64,000 bases of DNA from Zwartia hollandica (GTDB lineage Bacteria > Pseudomonadota > Gammaproteobacteria > Burkholderiales > Burkholderiaceae_B). Under the pieces are notes generated by a model that saw only the letters and a list, made by a program, of their open reading frames with translations, was not told the origin of the DNA and did not search any database. Shown here piece by piece: positions 1-7,916 of this stretch. Positions within the stretch are counted from its first letter, which is position 1; every line of letters starts with the position of its first letter. Both the position numbers and the translations under genes were made by a program. The stretch is from the NCBI RefSeq assembly GCF_019923725.1, contig NZ_JAHXRI010000006.1:558001-622000 (forward strand), written 5' to 3'.

Positions 1-630
1 GACTTGTTGCCCGTGTCGTCGGTTGCGTCGTTTGCCAACGTGTTGGTGGTGCCGGTGAACTCACCCGCAAAAAACGTCAAAGAACTGATTGAGTATGCAA
101 AAAAGAATCCTGGCAAAGTGAACTTCGGTAGCTCGGGTATTGGTGCGAGTAGTCATTTAGCCGGGCAGTTATTTAAAAGCATGGCCGGTGTTGATATTAC
201 GCACGTCCCTTACAAGGGTTCAGGCCCGCTCGTGAGTGATCTGATTGCCGGGAACGTGCAGATGGCGATTGATAGTCTGTCGGTCTACCTGCCCCAGATC
301 CGCGCGGGTAAGTTGCGTGCACTGGGTGTCGCGAGTCTTCAGCGTTCACCTATCGCCTCAGATATCCCGACGATCGCTGAACAGTTACCAGGCTTTGAGG
401 CAAGCGCGTTGAACTACATCACGGTGCCGAAAGGCACGTCGCCCGCCATCATTAATAAGCTGAATCAGGCGGTTCTTGCCGTGGTGAACGACCCAGCCAT
501 GAACAAGCGCATGATCGATGCTGGTATGGATCCCAAGACCAGTTCGCCCGCAGACCTCGCAAAGCAGATCGCCACCGAGCAAGCGAAGTGGAAGAAGGTG
601 ATTTCTGAGTCAGGCGCCAAGGCGGATTAA
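1..630 (+). CDS. Bug-family tripartite tricarboxylate transporter receptor, 5'-truncated
   Basis: C-terminal 209 residues of a periplasmic solute-binding protein of the Bug/TctC family. The frame is open from base 1, so the signal peptide and first lobe lie outside the window. Family hallmarks are the GSSGIGASSHLAGQLF stretch, the HVPYKGSGP motif (often HVPYKG in Bug proteins) and the late phrase PKGTSPAIINKLNQA. Such receptors bind carboxylates or amides and classically feed a TctAB membrane pair, which is absent here. It is followed by a terminator at 681-711, so it probably ends its own transcript although it sits beside a CoA-transferase/crotonase operon. The ligand cannot be predicted. 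Confidence 0.9.
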   Translation, partial: DLLPVSSVASFANVLVVPVNSPAKNVKELIEYAKKNPGKVNFGSSGIGASSHLAGQLFKSMAGVDITHVPYKGSGPLVSDLIAGNVQMAIDSLSVYLPQIRAGKLRALGVASLQRSPIASDIPTIAEQLPGFEASALNYITVPKGTSPAIINKLNQAVLAVVNDPAMNKRMIDAGMDPKTSSPADLAKQIATEQAKWKKVISESGAKAD

Positions 631-680
631 CGAAACATCACTAACTTGCTAAATACCTACAAAAATTAGGTATAAAAGTA

Positions 681-711
681 CAAAAACAGGGGCGTAATGC
701 CCCATTTTTGT
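681..711 (+). terminator. Intrinsic terminator after the Bug receptor
   Basis: Hairpin GGGGC (689-693), loop GTAAT, GCCCC (699-703), followed by ATTTTT. The outer CAAAAA/TTTTTG arms (681-686 with 705-710) can also pair, so it could work on both strands. It lies 50 bases past the receptor stop codon. Confidence 0.75.
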
Positions 712-731
712 GTTTGGCCATTTTCTTGTAA

Positions 732-744
732 GATGTCCTACATC
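732..744. promoter_or_regulatory. Candidate GntR/FCD operator palindrome
   Basis: The perfect 5+5 inverted repeat GATGT-CCT-ACATC has the TGT-N3-ACA core typical of sites bound by FadR-subfamily GntR proteins. It lies 71 bases before the CoA-transferase, in the operon that also encodes an FCD-type GntR regulator (2031-2855). A TTGTAA -35-like hexamer overlaps its left edge (726-731). Binding by that regulator is an inference from position and motif shape. Confidence 0.35.
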
Positions 745-755
745 ATAAGAATATT

Positions 756-799
756 CTCGAATTCCGGAAAAGAATGAGCTGGAATTCGAGTTCTTTTTT
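756..799 (+). terminator. Terminator-like hairpin just before the CoA-transferase start
   Basis: A perfect 10-bp stem, CTCGAATTCC (756-765) with GGAATTCGAG (781-790), encloses a 15-nt loop and is followed by TTCTTTTTT. It ends 15 bases before the ATG at 815, with the ribosome binding site GGAGA immediately after the T tract. It looks like an intrinsic terminator inside the leader, so it may be an attenuator, or a second stop for transcripts from upstream. Confidence 0.55.
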
Positions 800-814
800 G
801 TCTCGGAGACGTCA

Positions 815-1993
815 ATGCCTAAGTTACCCCTTAGCCGGTTCACGGTGCTGGATCTGACGCGTGTGCGTTCTGGCCCCGCGGCGGTACGTCAGTTTGCCGA
901 TTGGGGCGCAAATGTCATCAAGATCGAAGAACCAGGCGATGTGCCTGACGACAAGCCGGGTGGTTCGTCGCAGTTCGCCGATTATCAGAACACTCATCGC
1001 AACAAGCGCAGCGTGACCTTGAACCTCAAGCACCCCGAGGGCAAGGCTTTGTTCATGGAAATGGTCAAGCAGGCCGACGTGGTGATCGAGAACTATCGCC
1101 CCAACGTCAAGTTCAAGCTCGGGATCGACTACGAATCACTGCGCAAAGTGAACCCGCGCATCATTTTGGCCAGTGTTTCGGGCTTTGGGCAGGACGGTCC
1201 TTATGTGGATCGGCCCGGTTTGGATCAAATCGCGCAGGGCTTGGGCGGCATCATGTCTGTGACGGGTGAGCCTGGTCGCGGTCCGATGCGCGCTGGTATC
1301 CCCGTTGCGGATCTGACCTCAGGTTTGTTCTGTGCGATTGGTACGCTCGTTGCGCTGCTCGAGCGCGAAGAATCGGGCGAAGGTCAGTGGGTGCAGTCCT
1401 CGTTGCTTCAAGCGCAGGTTTGGATGATGGACTTCCAGATCATGCGTTGGCTGATGAACAAAGAGATTCCAGGCCAAACGGGCAATAACCACCCGACCAC
1501 GGCCGCAACAGGCGTGTATCCAACTTCAGATGGCTTCATCAACTTGGCCGCGATGGGGACAGAAATGTTCGTGCGTCTGGTGAAGGCCTTGGGTCGTCCA
1601 GAGATCGCCGAAGACGCACGTTTCAAAGACATCAAGACGCGTGGCCAGCATCGACCTGCACTCAACGAATTAATTGCAGAATGCACCAAAGAAAAACCCT
1701 CGGCCTACTGGATTGACGTCTTCAACAAAGAAGGTGTGCCTTGCGGTTACATCAAGAACGTCAAAGAGACAATGGAAGACCCGCAGGTGGTGCACCTGGG
1801 GATGGCGAAGAAACTGCAACATCCTAAGCTCGGCGAGATTAGTGTGGTGAATCAGGCAGTGATCATGAGTCGCTCTAAGCGAGACGTGTTTACGGCTGCG
1901 CCAGACCGTGGCGAGCACAACCATGAGGTGTATGCAGAGTTTGGTATCAGTGCCGAGCGTGTCAACGCGTTGGCTAAAGCAGGTGCAATTTAA
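815..1993 (+). CDS. CaiB/BaiF family (class III) CoA-transferase
   Basis: 392 residues, the usual length for class III CoA-transferases such as formyl-CoA or succinyl-CoA:carboxylate transferases. These move CoA between carboxylic acids through an aspartyl-CoA anhydride. Visible landmarks are the N-terminal FTVLDLTRVRSGP segment, VIENYRPNV, SGFGQDGPYVDRPG and the catalytic aspartate in PVADLTSG (Asp166). The start has GGAGA seven bases upstream. It leads an operon with the GntR regulator (37-base gap) and a crotonase, and probably activates a carboxylic acid taken up from outside. The acid itself is not evident; family members with different substrates look alike. Confidence 0.9.
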   Translation: MPKLPLSRFTVLDLTRVRSGPAAVRQFADWGANVIKIEEPGDVPDDKPGGSSQFADYQNTHRNKRSVTLNLKHPEGKALFMEMVKQADVVIENYRPNVKFKLGIDYESLRKVNPRIILASVSGFGQDGPYVDRPGLDQIAQGLGGIMSVTGEPGRGPMRAGIPVADLTSGLFCAIGTLVALLEREESGEGQWVQSSLLQAQVWMMDFQIMRWLMNKEIPGQTGNNHPTTAATGVYPTSDGFINLAAMGTEMFVRLVKALGRPEIAEDARFKDIKTRGQHRPALNELIAECTKEKPSAYWIDVFNKEGVPCGYIKNVKETMEDPQVVHLGMAKKLQHPKLGEISVVNQAVIMSRSKRDVFTAAPDRGEHNHEVYAEFGISAERVNALAKAGAI

Positions 1994-2030
1994 GTGACAA
2001 AGTCAAAGTAAGGGTGAAAGGAGAGGCATC

Positions 2031-2855
2031 GTGACAAAAGCTTCCGTAACTGCAACGGTCTATACCGCACGTCGTCAGCCGCTCAGCAGCCGTGGTTCGT
2101 CTGCGAGCAAGTTTCTGGGTACGACCGCTCGAGCGCCGATCGTATCGGCCTTTGATAGTCTTGGTCGCCCGGAAAACCTACCCGACGAAATCGCGCAGCA
2201 GTTACGCACGCGCATTCTGAACGAAAGCCTTGCACCGGGACAGCGTTTGCCGACCGAGCAAGAGCTGGGCGCGCAGTTTGGCGTGAGCCGTAACGTTGTG
2301 CGCGAAGCGATCGCACGACTCAAGCTCACGGGCCTGGTTGAAACACGACATGGCGTAGGCACCTTCGTCTGTGCTGACATTGCGATGCGCCCCTTCGAGG
2401 TGTCGCACGATGATTTGATGGACTTGGGTCAGATTATTCAAGTGCATCAATTGCGTGTGGAGATTGAGTCGGGGGCGGCTGCGCTGGCCGCGACCCATCG
2501 GACTAAAACTCAACTTGAAACCTTGCAGCTAGCCTGGAAGAAAGTCGAGCAATCGTCGGCGGACTGGCAGATCGCGGCCCATTCGGCGGTAGACTTCCAC
2601 CTGGCCGTCGCGCAAGCGGCGAACAATCCGCATTTTGTGCGCATCATGGGGCACTTGAGTCACGTGATCCATCATGCGGTGCGCACGTTCAGATTTAGAA
2701 ATACCGGCACGACCCGTATCGATGAAATCGGTGATGAGCATGGGCTTATCGTCGACGCGATCGCGCGGCAGGATTCGGCGGGAGCCCGTCAAGCAATGCG
2801 TACCCATTTAGATAACGGCATGGCACGTTATCGCAAGTTACTAGGAGACCTTTAA
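2031..2855 (+). CDS. GntR family transcriptional regulator, FadR/FCD subfamily
   Basis: 274 residues starting with GTG, preceded by a strong AAAGGAGAG site. An unusual basic, serine-rich extension of about 45 residues comes first. The winged helix-turn-helix spans residues 50-113 (PTEQELGAQFGVSRNVVREA and the wing GLVETRHGVGTFV). The C-terminal all-helical FCD ligand domain covers about 130-265 and shows the conserved histidines in DEHGLIVDAI (His237) and MRTHLDNG (His259) that usually hold a metal and a carboxylate effector. It lies between the CoA-transferase and crotonase genes and most likely controls this operon in response to its substrate. The palindrome at 732-744 is a candidate target. 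Confidence 0.9.
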   Translation: MTKASVTATVYTARRQPLSSRGSSASKFLGTTARAPIVSAFDSLGRPENLPDEIAQQLRTRILNESLAPGQRLPTEQELGAQFGVSRNVVREAIARLKLTGLVETRHGVGTFVCADIAMRPFEVSHDDLMDLGQIIQVHQLRVEIESGAAALAATHRTKTQLETLQLAWKKVEQSSADWQIAAHSAVDFHLAVAQAANNPHFVRIMGHLSHVIHHAVRTFRFRNTGTTRIDEIGDEHGLIVDAIARQDSAGARQAMRTHLDNGMARYRKLLGDL

Positions 2856-2858
2856 ATC

Positions 2859-3674
2859 ATGACCACTACCAGACTGTTGCAAGGCGAAATCACCGACAAC
2901 CTCATCATCGAAAAGAAAGATGGGGCCGGTTGGATTACGTTCAATGATCCTGCTCGCCACAATGCAATGTCATACGACATGTGGGTCGCGATTCCCAAAG
3001 TCATCAAAATGTTCGAAGAAGATGACGAAGTGCGCGTGATTGTGCTGACCGGTGCGGGCGGCAAATCGTTCGTAAGCGGTGCGAACATCTCTCAGTTTGA
3101 AAAACTGCGCACCGCGGCTGATGCTGTGGCGGAATACGAGCGTGTCGGTGAAGAAGCGCAAGGCTCGATCTACAACACCTTCAAGCCCGTGATCGGACGT
3201 ATTGACGGCTACTGTATCGGTGGCGGTTTGAACCTGTCGCTCTGCTGCGATGTGCGTATTGCGTCGGACGCAAGCTCGTTTGCAATTCCCGCAGGTCGTT
3301 TGGGCTTGGGTTATCGCTTAACGGCAATTCGTAACTTGGTGACGACGGTGGGCGCAGCCCAGGCGCTGGACATCATGTTGTCCGCCTCACGCTTTACCGC
3401 CAAAGAAGCACACGCAAAAGGCCTCGTGCAGCACGTTGTGCCGGTCGCGGAGCTCGATAAAGCGGTTGATGAGTACGTCGCAAAAGTTGTCTCGAACGCG
3501 CCAATTACCTTGCGTACGGGTAAAAAAGCGATCCGCGAGTTCCAGAAGGTGGCTCCGCACATTGATATCGCGGGGATCAAGCAAATGGTGCTCGACTGTT
3601 TTGCCAGCGAGGATTATCAGGAAGGTAAGCGCGCGTTTGCTGAGAAGCGTGCACCAGTCTTCCGCGGCAAATAA
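2859..3674 (+). CDS. Enoyl-CoA hydratase/isomerase (crotonase) family protein without the catalytic glutamates
   Basis: 271 residues with a full crotonase core: KSFVSGANISQF for the first oxyanion-hole segment and GYCIGGGLNLSLCCDVRIAS for the second. In mitochondrial-type hydratases the two catalytic glutamates follow GGG (GGGCE) and occur in PE; here those places are Asn125 (GGGLN) and Ala145 (IPAGRLGLGY). Ordinary water addition to an enoyl-CoA is therefore doubtful. The IPAGRLGLGY form recurs in a poorly characterised crotonase branch. The gene starts three bases after the GntR stop, with AGGAGACC upstream, so it is co-transcribed and acts on the CoA ester made by the neighbouring transferase. 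Confidence 0.88.
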   Translation: MTTTRLLQGEITDNLIIEKKDGAGWITFNDPARHNAMSYDMWVAIPKVIKMFEEDDEVRVIVLTGAGGKSFVSGANISQFEKLRTAADAVAEYERVGEEAQGSIYNTFKPVIGRIDGYCIGGGLNLSLCCDVRIASDASSFAIPAGRLGLGYRLTAIRNLVTTVGAAQALDIMLSASRFTAKEAHAKGLVQHVVPVAELDKAVDEYVAKVVSNAPITLRTGKKAIREFQKVAPHIDIAGIKQMVLDCFASEDYQEGKRAFAEKRAPVFRGK

Positions 3675-3682
3675 GCGACTTT

Positions 3683-4447
3683 ATGTCGCTTGACCTGTGG
3701 AATCAGCTGTTCCCGTCGATTCCTGTTTTTTTAGTGATGTGTGTGGTGGTGCTGCTAGCCGGTACCATTCGCTCATTTACAGGTTTTGGGGGCGGACTCG
3801 TTCTTGCACCGCTGTTTAGTTTGTTCATGACGCCGGCCGACCTAGTCGTGGTCGTGCTTGTGTTGAATTTCCTGACCTCAGTGCAGTCCTTGCCGGGCAC
3901 CTGGCGCACCACCAGTTGGCCGTTGGTTTGGTCAATGCTGATCCCGTCCTTAGTGGGAGTTCCGCTAGGTGTATGGATGATCGAAGTGCTCGATCCCATG
4001 GTGATTCGCCGAGTGATTGGTGTGGTGGTCGCGGCACTTGCCGCAATCTTGCTGGTGGGCTGGACCTACAACGGTGCGCGTGGCCGCTTGCAGAATTGGA
4101 TCGTCGGCATGGTTAGTGGTTATCTGACAGCGCTTGCAGGGGTCGGTGGACCACCGCTTGTTCTCTATCTGTTGTCGGATAAGACCCTCTCACCGGTTGT
4201 GATCCGATCATTTTTTATGATGTTTTTTGCGATTGGCCAGGTCTGTACGATGACGTATTTTGCGTTTCAGGGCCTGCTTAACGCGACGCAAATGGTGTAT
4301 TCAGTCTCGTTTATTCCGATCTACGTTGCGTCGACGTTTCTGGGTACCTATCTGTTTCATCAGGCGCTTAAAACGCGGGCTGATCTGATCAAGAAATTCT
4401 CGCTTTGGTTCTTGCTGGTGGTTGGGGTGGTCACGTTAGTAATGTGA
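3683..4447 (+). CDS. TSUP (TauE/SafE) family membrane permease
   Basis: 254 residues, mostly hydrophobic, with about eight membrane segments. The repeated family motif appears as RSFTGFGGGLVLAPLF near residue 33 and ALAGVGGPPLVLYLL near residue 152. TSUP proteins export or import sulfite, sulfonates or small organic anions across the inner membrane. It begins nine bases after the crotonase stop and is probably the last gene of the operon, where it could carry a sulfur-containing or carboxylate compound of that pathway. No strong ribosome site is visible before ATG 3683, so translational coupling is likely. Confidence 0.87.
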   Translation: MSLDLWNQLFPSIPVFLVMCVVVLLAGTIRSFTGFGGGLVLAPLFSLFMTPADLVVVVLVLNFLTSVQSLPGTWRTTSWPLVWSMLIPSLVGVPLGVWMIEVLDPMVIRRVIGVVVAALAAILLVGWTYNGARGRLQNWIVGMVSGYLTALAGVGGPPLVLYLLSDKTLSPVVIRSFFMMFFAIGQVCTMTYFAFQGLLNATQMVYSVSFIPIYVASTFLGTYLFHQALKTRADLIKKFSLWFLLVVGVVTLVM

Positions 4448-4467
4448 TGGGGCATAATTTGGGCATC

Positions 4468-5382
4468 ATGACACACAAGATCCTGTTGCTCGGTGCTAAT
4501 GGCCAGGTTGGCCATGCCCTGCAGACCACGCTCAAGCCTTTGGGTGAGGTGGTGTGTTGCACCCGTGCGGAACTCGATTTATCCACGTTGTCCGCGCAGC
4601 CTGCTGCGCTGATTGAGTTGGTGCAGCGGGTCAAACCCCACATCATCGTGAATGCCTCCGCCTACACCGCGGTGGACCGGGCCGAGGCTGAGCCCGAACT
4701 GGCGACTTTGCTGAATGCCGAAGTGCCAGGATGGCTGGGAACAGCCGCCCAAACAGTCGGCGCCTGCGTCGTGCATTACTCAACTGATTACGTGTTTGAT
4801 GGCAAAAAAGCGGGCGCCTATACAGAAATGGACCAGACCAATCCATTGTCGGTGTATGGACGCAGCAAGTTTGAAGGTGAGCGCCTACTTTCACAAAATT
4901 GCAAACGCAGCATTGTTTTACGTACCAGCTGGGTGGTGGGTGCAGTCGGTGGAAACTTCCTGAAAACCATGCTGAAGCTCGCCCAAGAGCGCGAGGTCTT
5001 ACGGATTGTGTCAGACCAGCAAGGTGCGCCGACTTCTGCCAATTTGCTGGCACAAACAACCGCTGAAATCCTGCGCATCATGGCAGACCAGCCTGCGAAC
5101 GATCAGCGCTGGGGCGTCTATCACTTGGTCGCCGCCGGCCAGACGAGCTGGCATGCCTATGCCAGTTATGTAATCGTACAGGCTCGAGAATTAGGTTGGC
5201 CGATGAAAATCAAGGACGAGGCGATCACGCCCATCCTGACCGCCGACTACCCGGTGGCCGCCACCCGACCACTAAATTCTGTGCTGGACACCACCAAGGT
5301 CCGGCAAGCCTTCGGGCTAAACCTGTCGGACTGGCGGGTTGGGGTGGATGAGGTGTTGCAGACGTTGAGCAAGTTGCGATGA
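4468..5382 (+). CDS. rfbD: dTDP-4-dehydrorhamnose reductase
   Basis: 304 residues from ATG 4468, which gives the expected N-terminus MTHKILLLGANGQVG; a longer frame reaches back into the permease gene but is not needed. The extended SDR fold shows the Rossmann glycine motif GANGQVG, the family sequence YSTDYVFDGKKAG and the catalytic YGRSKFEGE (Tyr-x-x-x-Lys). It reduces dTDP-4-dehydro-L-rhamnose to dTDP-L-rhamnose, a precursor of surface polysaccharide. The other rhamnose genes (rfbA, B, C) are not in this window. It overlaps the heptosyltransferase by four bases (ATGA), so the two are translationally coupled. Confidence 0.9.
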   Translation: MTHKILLLGANGQVGHALQTTLKPLGEVVCCTRAELDLSTLSAQPAALIELVQRVKPHIIVNASAYTAVDRAEAEPELATLLNAEVPGWLGTAAQTVGACVVHYSTDYVFDGKKAGAYTEMDQTNPLSVYGRSKFEGERLLSQNCKRSIVLRTSWVVGAVGGNFLKTMLKLAQEREVLRIVSDQQGAPTSANLLAQTTAEILRIMADQPANDQRWGVYHLVAAGQTSWHAYASYVIVQARELGWPMKIKDEAITPILTADYPVAATRPLNSVLDTTKVRQAFGLNLSDWRVGVDEVLQTLSKLR

Positions 5383-6344
5383 GTATGCGAATTCTTCTAG
5401 TACGAACCTCTTCGCTGGGCGACCTCGTCCATATGTTGCCGGCCGTATCTGACATCGCCAAGCATTTGCCGGGCGCGCAGATCGACTGGCTGGCTGAAGA
5501 GTCGTTTGCCCAAATCCCGGCCTGGCATCCAGCCGTGTATGAGGTGATCCCCGTGGCCCATCGTCGTTGGCGACGGGCCTGGTTTTCTAGCGAAGTGCGT
5601 GCCGCGCGGCGCGCGCTCGAACAAACGTTGCGCGAGCGTCGTTACGACATCGTGCTCGATATGCAGGCCTTGCTGAAATCAGCCTGGCTTGTGCGTATGT
5701 CATACGGCGTGAAACATGGATTAGATTTCCGTTCGGCGCGCGAGCCTCTCGCTTCACTTTTTTATGACGTGCGACATCGCGTGGAGTTCTGGCAACCTGC
5801 GGTGACGCGGCAACGTGAATTAGCTGCTGCCACGTTTGGGTATACCTACGAAGGTGCTCCAGACTTTGGCTTACAGGCGTTCGAGGATATTGCCGCTTTG
5901 GTGCGTGAAACCCAAGCACCGTATGCGGTGATCATGCCGTCTGCTAGCCGCGACGATAAGTTGTGGCCTGCTGAGGATTGGCACGCCGTGTTTGATGCGC
6001 TGACGCAGCGCGGTCTAGAGTTAACGTTACTCGCAGGCAATCCTGCTGAAACGGAGCGCGCGCAAGCCTTGATCGCGGGCCGCAGCAACGCATCGGTATT
6101 GCCGCGCCTGGGGCTGCAGGATATTGCGCCGATATTGGCTGCCGCGCATGTGATGGTTGGATTGGATAGTGGCTTGACGCATTTGTCTGCAGCGCTGGGC
6201 CGACCCACGATAGGTATCTATAAAGCCTCGACCCCGGTACGCACACCTTTAGTGGGTTCTGGCTACACAGCGAGCCTGGGCGATCGCGGTAAATCCCCTG
6301 ACCGGCATGCCGTTTTGGATGCACTGAAACAGGCTCTAGGCTAG
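5379..6344 (+). CDS. waaC: Lipopolysaccharide heptosyltransferase I
   Basis: 321 residues of the glycosyltransferase family 9 fold. The N-terminal RILLVRTSSLGDLVHMLPA is characteristic of WaaC/WaaF proteins, as are MPSASRDDKLWPAEDW before the nucleotide site and VGLDSGLTHLSAALGRPTIGIY in the C-terminal domain. WaaC adds the first L-glycero-D-manno-heptose to Kdo2-lipid A on the cytoplasmic face of the inner membrane. It sits between rfbD (4-base overlap) and the Kdo transferase (10-base gap), matching an inner-core LPS operon. Assignment to WaaC rather than WaaF rests on overall likeness and on the waaA neighbour. Confidence 0.92.
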   Translation: MSMRILLVRTSSLGDLVHMLPAVSDIAKHLPGAQIDWLAEESFAQIPAWHPAVYEVIPVAHRRWRRAWFSSEVRAARRALEQTLRERRYDIVLDMQALLKSAWLVRMSYGVKHGLDFRSAREPLASLFYDVRHRVEFWQPAVTRQRELAAATFGYTYEGAPDFGLQAFEDIAALVRETQAPYAVIMPSASRDDKLWPAEDWHAVFDALTQRGLELTLLAGNPAETERAQALIAGRSNASVLPRLGLQDIAPILAAAHVMVGLDSGLTHLSAALGRPTIGIYKASTPVRTPLVGSGYTASLGDRGKSPDRHAVLDALKQALG

Positions 6345-6354
6345 TATTCGCAAT

Positions 6355-7755
6355 ATGGCACAACAAGCGTACACCCTTCTGCTTAGAATTTTCTCGCCCT
6401 TTATTTGGGCCTGGATGGCATGGCGCGGCCATAAGGCCGGCGGCGTTTGGCAGATCTTTTGCGCAGAGCGCTTTGGTTCCTACCCGCTACGTTGGGATGG
6501 TGAGGCGCCTGTCTGGATTCATGCGGTGAGCTTGGGTGAGACACGCGCCGCGCAAAGCTTGATCACGCTGTTGTTGTCACAAGGCAATCGCATCCTGCTG
6601 ACACACACAACACCAACCGGTCGAGCAGAGGGCGCGCGCTTGTTCGCCGCAGAGATTGCGTCGGGCCAATTGCGTCAACAGTGGCTGCCCTATGATTTTC
6701 CTGGTGCAACACGCAAGTTTTTCGCGCACTATCGTCCGCGTTTAGCGCTGCTCATTGAGCGCGAAGTCTGGCCGAATCTGATTGAGCAAGCACGTTTGGC
6801 CGATGTGCCCGTGGTACTCGCAAGTGCGCGGTTCTCAGAGCGTGCGAAAGGTCATGTGCACCGTATAGACCAGTTGTTTATCAGTCTGATGCGCGATACG
6901 TACGCGAGCATTGATTTGGCGTTGGCGCAAACTGAAGACGATGCACGACGCTTGTATGAGATTGGTGCTCCAAACGTGCAAGTTGTCGGCAATTTAAAGT
7001 TTGATGTGCAGCTGCCAGTGTTAGCTGTAGAGGCGGGGCGTGGTTGGCGCGAGCGTTTAGGCCGCCCGATTATCGCGATTGCCAGCACCCGCGAGGGGGA
7101 GGACGCGATGTTCGTCCCAGCGATCAAGCAGCGGTTGCTACACAAAGACTCAGTCATCACTGATTACCACGTGCAGCTCGATCCTATTGAGATGCCAGCG
7201 GACGCACCGTTGTTTTTATTGATCCCTCGGCATCCACAACGGTTTGATGAGGCAGCCAAGTTACTGGAAGCTGCGAGCGTAAAGTATGTGCGCTGGTCGA
7301 CTATTCGTCATAACGTAGACGCGCCGCAAGAACTTGCACAGACTGAAGTCGTCTTGTGCGACACCTTAGGTGAAATGCCGTTCTTCTACGCGGCCAGTGA
7401 TGTGGCGATTGTTGCCGGCAGCTTTGCACCGCATGGCGGCCAAAACTTGATCGAGGCGTGTGCAATCGGCACGCCAGTCATCGTAGGCCCCTTCACACGT
7501 AATTTTGCGGATGCGGTCGACGGCGCCGTGGCGGTTGGCGCCGCAATTCAAATCGTGAGTTCTGAGTTAGTCGACCCCGCACAGCGTGCGGTGGCAACTG
7601 CGGTGAGTTGGCTGCAAGAACCAGAGGCCTTGGCAAATCGTGGTCGCTTAGGCCGTGATTGGGTGGCACAACATACGGGCGCTACGCAACGGATTGTGCA
7701 GCAGCTTAACGAGTTTGAAGCTGCCCGGGACCAATCTTCGCGGCGTCCGCGTTAA
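6355..7755 (+). CDS. waaA: 3-deoxy-D-manno-octulosonic acid (Kdo) transferase
   Basis: 466 residues, about 40 longer than the common form. A hydrophobic N-terminal anchor (residues 5-22) is followed by the acceptor-side motif HAVSLGETRAAQ with the catalytic glutamate, EREVWPNL, and the C-terminal GSFAPHGGQNLIEA nucleotide-sugar motif, all typical of family GT30. It transfers Kdo from CMP-Kdo to the lipid A precursor. The extra length is mainly an insert around residues 255-285, between STREGED and LIPRHPQRFDEA. It closes the rfbD-waaC-waaA group; its end overlaps a small convergent ORF (7706-7879). Confidence 0.93.
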   Translation: MAQQAYTLLLRIFSPFIWAWMAWRGHKAGGVWQIFCAERFGSYPLRWDGEAPVWIHAVSLGETRAAQSLITLLLSQGNRILLTHTTPTGRAEGARLFAAEIASGQLRQQWLPYDFPGATRKFFAHYRPRLALLIEREVWPNLIEQARLADVPVVLASARFSERAKGHVHRIDQLFISLMRDTYASIDLALAQTEDDARRLYEIGAPNVQVVGNLKFDVQLPVLAVEAGRGWRERLGRPIIAIASTREGEDAMFVPAIKQRLLHKDSVITDYHVQLDPIEMPADAPLFLLIPRHPQRFDEAAKLLEAASVKYVRWSTIRHNVDAPQELAQTEVVLCDTLGEMPFFYAASDVAIVAGSFAPHGGQNLIEACAIGTPVIVGPFTRNFADAVDGAVAVGAAIQIVSSELVDPAQRAVATAVSWLQEPEALANRGRLGRDWVAQHTGATQRIVQQLNEFEAARDQSSRRPR

Positions 7756-7879
7756 GCGGCGCGGCGATGTTAGCTGCAGGGGTGCGTCCCTTCTGCGCGC
7801 GTGGCGTACCAAACCAACCTTGCCCAACTGCGAACAGGCCAAGGTTAATTAACACCAAGATAATAAATAGCGTTCTCAT
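7706..7879 (-). CDS. Small membrane protein downstream of coaX (57 residues)
   Basis: An ATG-initiated 57-codon frame that starts 37 bases after the coaX stop in the same direction. Residues 4-18 form one hydrophobic helix, followed by GQGWFGTP and a polar Ala/Pro-rich tail. This N-terminal pattern resembles short SPOR-type membrane proteins that I recall near birA-coaX in related bacteria, but no SPOR domain follows, so it may be a shortened remnant. No clear ribosome binding site is seen, and the last 50 bases overlap the 3' end of waaA on the other strand. It is supported by composition and gene order only. Confidence 0.5.
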   Translation of the reverse strand: MRTLFIILVLINLGLFAVGQGWFGTPRAQKGRTPAANIAAPLNADAAKIGPGQLQTR

Positions 7880-7916
7880 TCATGCAATGTAATGAGAATA
7901 GTCGAGTTTCGTCAAC

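Noticed and set aside
4405-4467. Longer rfbD start overlapping the permease gene
   Set aside because: The extension has no family match, and ATG 4468 gives the expected dehydrogenase N-terminus.
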